Shown piece by piece: positions 6,454 through 8,963 of a stretch of DNA of 8,963 nucleotides. Each line of letters starts with the position of its first letter. Within the stretch, counting starts at the first letter, position 1. Below the pieces are notes generated by a model. That model ran no database searches. It saw only the letters and a program-made list of their open reading frames with translations, and was not told the origin of the DNA. This DNA is from Halieaceae bacterium UBA4438 (GTDB lineage: Bacteria; Pseudomonadota; Gammaproteobacteria; Pseudomonadales; Halieaceae), in assembly GCA_002390485.1 (NCBI GenBank), contig DGPO01000126.1, positions 2,197 through 11,159 of the forward strand. Reading direction: 5' to 3'. The translations under genes were made by a program, and so were the position numbers.

Positions 6454-7458
6454 GTGTCAATGCAGCTCGCGAATATGCTCACGCAATGGCGCATCGATCG
6501 GGACTCACATGAGTGGGTCTTGGGTACCGTTTATAAAACCGAGGGATCGAGCTATCGAAAGCCGGGCGCAATGAGCCTGATCGGCTCCGGGGGTCAACAG
6601 CTGGGACTGTTGAGTGGCGGCTGTCTAGAAGCCGATATTCGACTCAATGCACGTAAAGTCATGGCCACAGGAGTCCCCGTTAGCATTCGATACGATGGCG
6701 ATGATGAAGATGACCTCGCCTTCCGACTGGGTATCGGTTGCGGTGGCGTGGTCTACGTGTTGCTCGAACCCGTGAGTCGTGAAAATAATTATCAGGGGCT
6801 TTCTGACATTCATGACGCCCTCACCAAACGTCAAAGCGGCCTTTTCAAACAGCACATACCCAAAGCAGGACAGTCGAGTCGATCCGCCGAATTCACACTC
6901 GACTCAGCACTCGTTCGTCACGGAGCGCGCAGCCGCCTTGAACAGGTCGAAGATGAAAGCTGGCTGGTCTCTTCGGTAACACCAACACCCCACTTACTCG
7001 TCGCAGGCGGCGGTATCGACGCACAACCGGTTGTTATGTTTGCCAAGCAACTCGGATGGGAGGTGTCTGTCTGGGATCCACGACCTGCTAACGCGAGAGA
7101 CGAATTTTTCCACATGGCAGACGCTAGATTGCGCTGCCACGCCGATGAGCTTGGTCCTTGGATCTCGGAGCAATCGGTGAACGCGGCAATGATTATGACG
7201 CACAGTGTTCCTATGGATGCGCAAAGCCTGCAGGCGATCCATGGTCGGCAACTGGATTACGTGGGGCTCTTAGGCCCTCCCCACCGCCGGCAAGACGTGC
7301 TGAGTGAAGCCGGTCTCGTCGACACCGCGTTTGCCCCCTTCATTGACGGCCCAGCGGGTTTTGATATTGGCGGGGAACTGCCAGAAAGTATCGCTCTGGC
7401 CGTTATTGCACAGTGTCACTCGGCTATATTTGGGCCCCAGTCTAGTCACAATGGCTAA
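6454..7458 (+). CDS. xdhC: XdhC/CoxI-family molybdenum cofactor maturation protein
   Basis: A 334-residue protein of the XdhC/CoxI family, which binds molybdenum cofactor, helps its sulfuration and inserts it into xanthine-oxidase-type enzymes. The N-terminal domain carries EGSSYRKPGAM (30-40), GGCLE (55-59) and GIGCGG (93-98). The C-terminal Rossmann domain starts at VAGGGIDAQPV (183-193) and carries the family-type MTHS (248-251), YVGLLG (269-274) and GFDIGGELPESIALAV (302-317). The Rossmann motif has Ile where many relatives have His (GxGHxA). The GTG at 6454 is chosen as start because GGGA at 6440-6443 lies 10 nt ahead; an ATG two codons in (6460) is the alternative. The gene ends with an 8-nt overlap with the cytidylyltransferase gene. 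Its job here is probably to prepare cofactor for both hydroxylase modules in the cytoplasm before Tat export. The symbol is family-level only. Confidence 0.9.
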   Translation: MSMQLANMLTQWRIDRDSHEWVLGTVYKTEGSSYRKPGAMSLIGSGGQQLGLLSGGCLEADIRLNARKVMATGVPVSIRYDGDDEDDLAFRLGIGCGGVVYVLLEPVSRENNYQGLSDIHDALTKRQSGLFKQHIPKAGQSSRSAEFTLDSALVRHGARSRLEQVEDESWLVSSVTPTPHLLVAGGGIDAQPVVMFAKQLGWEVSVWDPRPANARDEFFHMADARLRCHADELGPWISEQSVNAAMIMTHSVPMDAQSLQAIHGRQLDYVGLLGPPHRRQDVLSEAGLVDTAFAPFIDGPAGFDIGGELPESIALAVIAQCHSAIFGPQSSHNG

Positions 7459-8059
7459 GTTAAAGCTCGGTATAGTCATCCTGGCCGCTGGAGCGGCGAG
7501 CCGCTTTGGACGGTGCAAACAACTCGCAGAATTCCAACATAAACCCCTCCTCCAACACGTTATCGACGAAGCGAAACAGCTCAACGCCCAGGAACTCGTG
7601 GTTGTTACCGGCAGGTGGCACGATGCGATTAGCGAGGCCCAACGAAACGGAACAATCAGTTCCGTAACGCTCATAAAAAACGATCGATGGCAGCAGGGCA
7701 TGAGTAGCTCCATTGCTCTGGCAACAGAGTGTATTGCCGACAGCTGTGACCAGTTACTGGTATTACTCTCCGATCAGATTTTAGTAACCGCTGACCAGCT
7801 CAAGGCGCTCGTGGAATTAGCCGGTGCGGGTAACGCCTGCGCAAGCTTCAAAAACACCCTTGGACCGCCCGCTGTTTTCTCAGCAGCGCTCTTCCCCTCA
7901 CTCTTAACACTGTCAGAGGCCGTGGGCGCTAAGCAGCTACTGTTAAATCCTGACTCTACGGTGAGAAAAATGCGGCTAGACGCTGCTGCGTGGGATATTG
8001 ATACGCCGGAGGATCTTGAGCAATTGAGTGACTCGAGTGCCTACACTTTTGGAAATTGA
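7451..8059 (+). CDS. mocA: MocA-type molybdenum cofactor cytidylyltransferase
   Basis: A 202-residue nucleotidyltransferase that should add CMP from CTP to molybdopterin-Mo to give the cytosine dinucleotide cofactor used by IorB/CoxL-type enzymes. Motifs: the N-terminal loop LAAGAASRFGRCKQL (11-25), NDRWQQGMSSSI (77-88), the acidic SDQ (107-109; relatives often have DQP), GPP (138-140), GAKQLL (159-164) and DIDTPEDL (182-189). The open frame extends upstream to 7304 inside the XdhC gene, but the ATG at 7451 places the nucleotide-binding loop at the usual distance from the N terminus and gives the usual length. It overlaps the XdhC stop by 8 nt with no strong ribosome site, so translation is probably coupled. 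CTP rather than GTP use is inferred from the hydroxylase context. Confidence 0.88.
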   Translation: MAKLKLGIVILAAGAASRFGRCKQLAEFQHKPLLQHVIDEAKQLNAQELVVVTGRWHDAISEAQRNGTISSVTLIKNDRWQQGMSSSIALATECIADSCDQLLVLLSDQILVTADQLKALVELAGAGNACASFKNTLGPPAVFSAALFPSLLTLSEAVGAKQLLLNPDSTVRKMRLDAAAWDIDTPEDLEQLSDSSAYTFGN

Positions 8060-8063
8060 GGAG
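8058..8063 (+). promoter_or_regulatory. Shine-Dalgarno site of the methyltransferase gene
   Basis: GAGGAG overlaps the stop codon of the MocA gene and stands 8 nt before the ATG at 8072, so the methyltransferase is probably made from the same transcript. Confidence 0.7.
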
Positions 8064-8071
8064 TTACTGCG

Positions 8072-8926
8072 ATGAATAACGAGCTTCAAAAAGCCATGTG
8101 GAACGGACGTGCAGGTGCCAGCTGGGTGCGACATAATTCGCTATTAGAGACGCTACTTGGGGAACCAGGCCATGTGTGTATGGATAGCCTCAGACTGATC
8201 CCGGGCATGCGCATACTCGATGTAGGCTGTGGATGCGGCAATCAGACATTAGATTTGGCCGCTCGGCTCGACACAAGCAGCTTGGTGACTGGTATCGATA
8301 TTTCGGAACCCATGCTTGCGCTTGCCGGCGATCTCAAAGACGCCAACACCGATTCTCTGGGTGCCGACGTGGAGTTTTTACTGGGCGATGCCAGTGAATC
8401 CCTGTTCCCAGATGAGCAATTTGACGCGATTTACTCCCGGTTTGGTGTCATGTTTTTCGCTGACCCGACGAGGGCTTTTGCGTCCCTCAGGGTCGCTTTG
8501 AAACCGGGCGGCCAACTCGCATTTGTATGCTGGCAAGAGCCGCGACTAAACCCCTTTTTTACGGCACCGTTGCAAGCCGCCTTGACCGTTCTTCCGCCAC
8601 AAGCTCCGGCGACACCGGACGCCCCAGGCCCGTTTGGTCTTGCGGATAAAGCCAGGGTCTCAACAATTCTCGACAGGGCGGGATTTCAGTCAATCACGGT
8701 GACCCCACTGGCGCTGAAGCTCTCTGTAGGCGACGCACAATCCTTTGACGAGATTTTTGAGGAACTCGTCCAAATTGGGCCCGCGGCAGCGCTGATTGCA
8801 GAGAGTGACGCAACGCTTAAAGCGCATGCGCGCAGCGCGGTTTACGCGCGTCTAAAAGACTTTTATGCGCCCGGGAGCGGTGTCGCATTTGACGCAAATT
8901 TTTGGTTGGTCACCGCTTACAACTAA
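8072..8926 (+). CDS. Class I SAM-dependent methyltransferase (Methyltransf_11/UbiE-like), substrate unknown
   Basis: A 284-residue methyltransferase with the Rossmann-like SAM fold. Motif I is ILDVGCGCGNQT (48-59), the acidic ribose-binding Asp is D76 in TGIDIS (73-78), the motif II region is FDAIYSRFGVMFFADP (117-132), and LKPGGQLAFVCW is at 143-154. The C-terminal 130 residues, including a Pro-rich stretch at 175-187, would form the acceptor-binding cap and give no clue to the substrate. No signal peptide or membrane span is visible, so it is probably cytoplasmic. It starts 12 nt after the MocA gene with a strong ribosome site and is probably in the same operon. A small-molecule acceptor linked to the hydroxylase substrate or its product is possible, but this is a guess from context. 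The protein is complete; only 37 bp of the window follow it, with nothing recognisable. Confidence 0.9.
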   Translation: MNNELQKAMWNGRAGASWVRHNSLLETLLGEPGHVCMDSLRLIPGMRILDVGCGCGNQTLDLAARLDTSSLVTGIDISEPMLALAGDLKDANTDSLGADVEFLLGDASESLFPDEQFDAIYSRFGVMFFADPTRAFASLRVALKPGGQLAFVCWQEPRLNPFFTAPLQAALTVLPPQAPATPDAPGPFGLADKARVSTILDRAGFQSITVTPLALKLSVGDAQSFDEIFEELVQIGPAAALIAESDATLKAHARSAVYARLKDFYAPGSGVAFDANFWLVTAYN

Positions 8927-8963
8927 CCGGCCAACATACCCGTAAGTCCCGCACCCTGAGCTG

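Noticed and set aside
7304..7450. N-terminal extension of the cytidylyltransferase (49 more residues).
   Set aside because: It overlaps the XdhC coding region, and the conserved nucleotide-binding loop belongs near the N terminus, as it is from the ATG at 7451.
7270..7713. Open frame of 147 codons on the - strand across the XdhC/MocA junction.
   Set aside because: It is opposite two conserved genes, has no motif and no ribosome site that stands out.

Overview
The window (8,963 bp) looks like an ordinary chromosomal catabolic locus from a Gram-negative bacterium. It holds two IorAB-type molybdenum hydroxylases, a TetR-family regulator, and genes that mature the molybdenum cofactor. Moderate GC, many ATGA or 8-nt gene overlaps, Shine-Dalgarno sites of the GAGGAG/GGAGGG kind and Tat leaders on the large subunits all fit a proteobacterium. 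A marine gammaproteobacterium is my guess; it is an inference from general protein style, not a database result. I see no mobile elements, tRNA or rRNA genes, or CRISPR.

Layout: (1) Positions 1-2441, + strand: the 3' end of a small [2Fe-2S] subunit gene, then a complete molybdopterin-binding large subunit gene (module 1). A gene for a 72-residue single-span membrane protein follows at 2502-2720. (2) Positions 2782-5542, - strand: a second, paralogous small and large subunit pair (module 2) that converges on module 1. A 61-bp repeat-rich spacer lies between them. (3) Positions 5543-5721: a divergent control region packed with inverted repeats. It carries a good leftward promoter for module 2 whose -35/-10 spacer is a perfect palindrome, plus a second palindrome with the same TGAC-N5-GTCA core at the predicted transcription start. 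(4) Positions 5722-8926, + strand: a TetR-family regulator, an XdhC/CoxI-family maturation protein, a MocA-type cofactor cytidylyltransferase, and a class I SAM-dependent methyltransferase. The last three are tightly packed.

How it may work together: the TetR protein probably senses a substrate or metabolite and represses module 2 and perhaps its own gene. XdhC and MocA would prepare the cytosine-dinucleotide, probably sulfurated, molybdenum cofactor and load it into the large subunits. The folded heterodimers would then go through Tat to the periplasm, where electrons pass from Mo through two [2Fe-2S] clusters to an acceptor not encoded here. No FAD subunit and no cytochrome c gene is present in the window. 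Substrates are unknown; N-heteroaromatics and aldehydes are the known substrates of the nearest families. The least explained parts are the layered operator region, the small membrane protein, and the methyltransferase attached to the cofactor operon.
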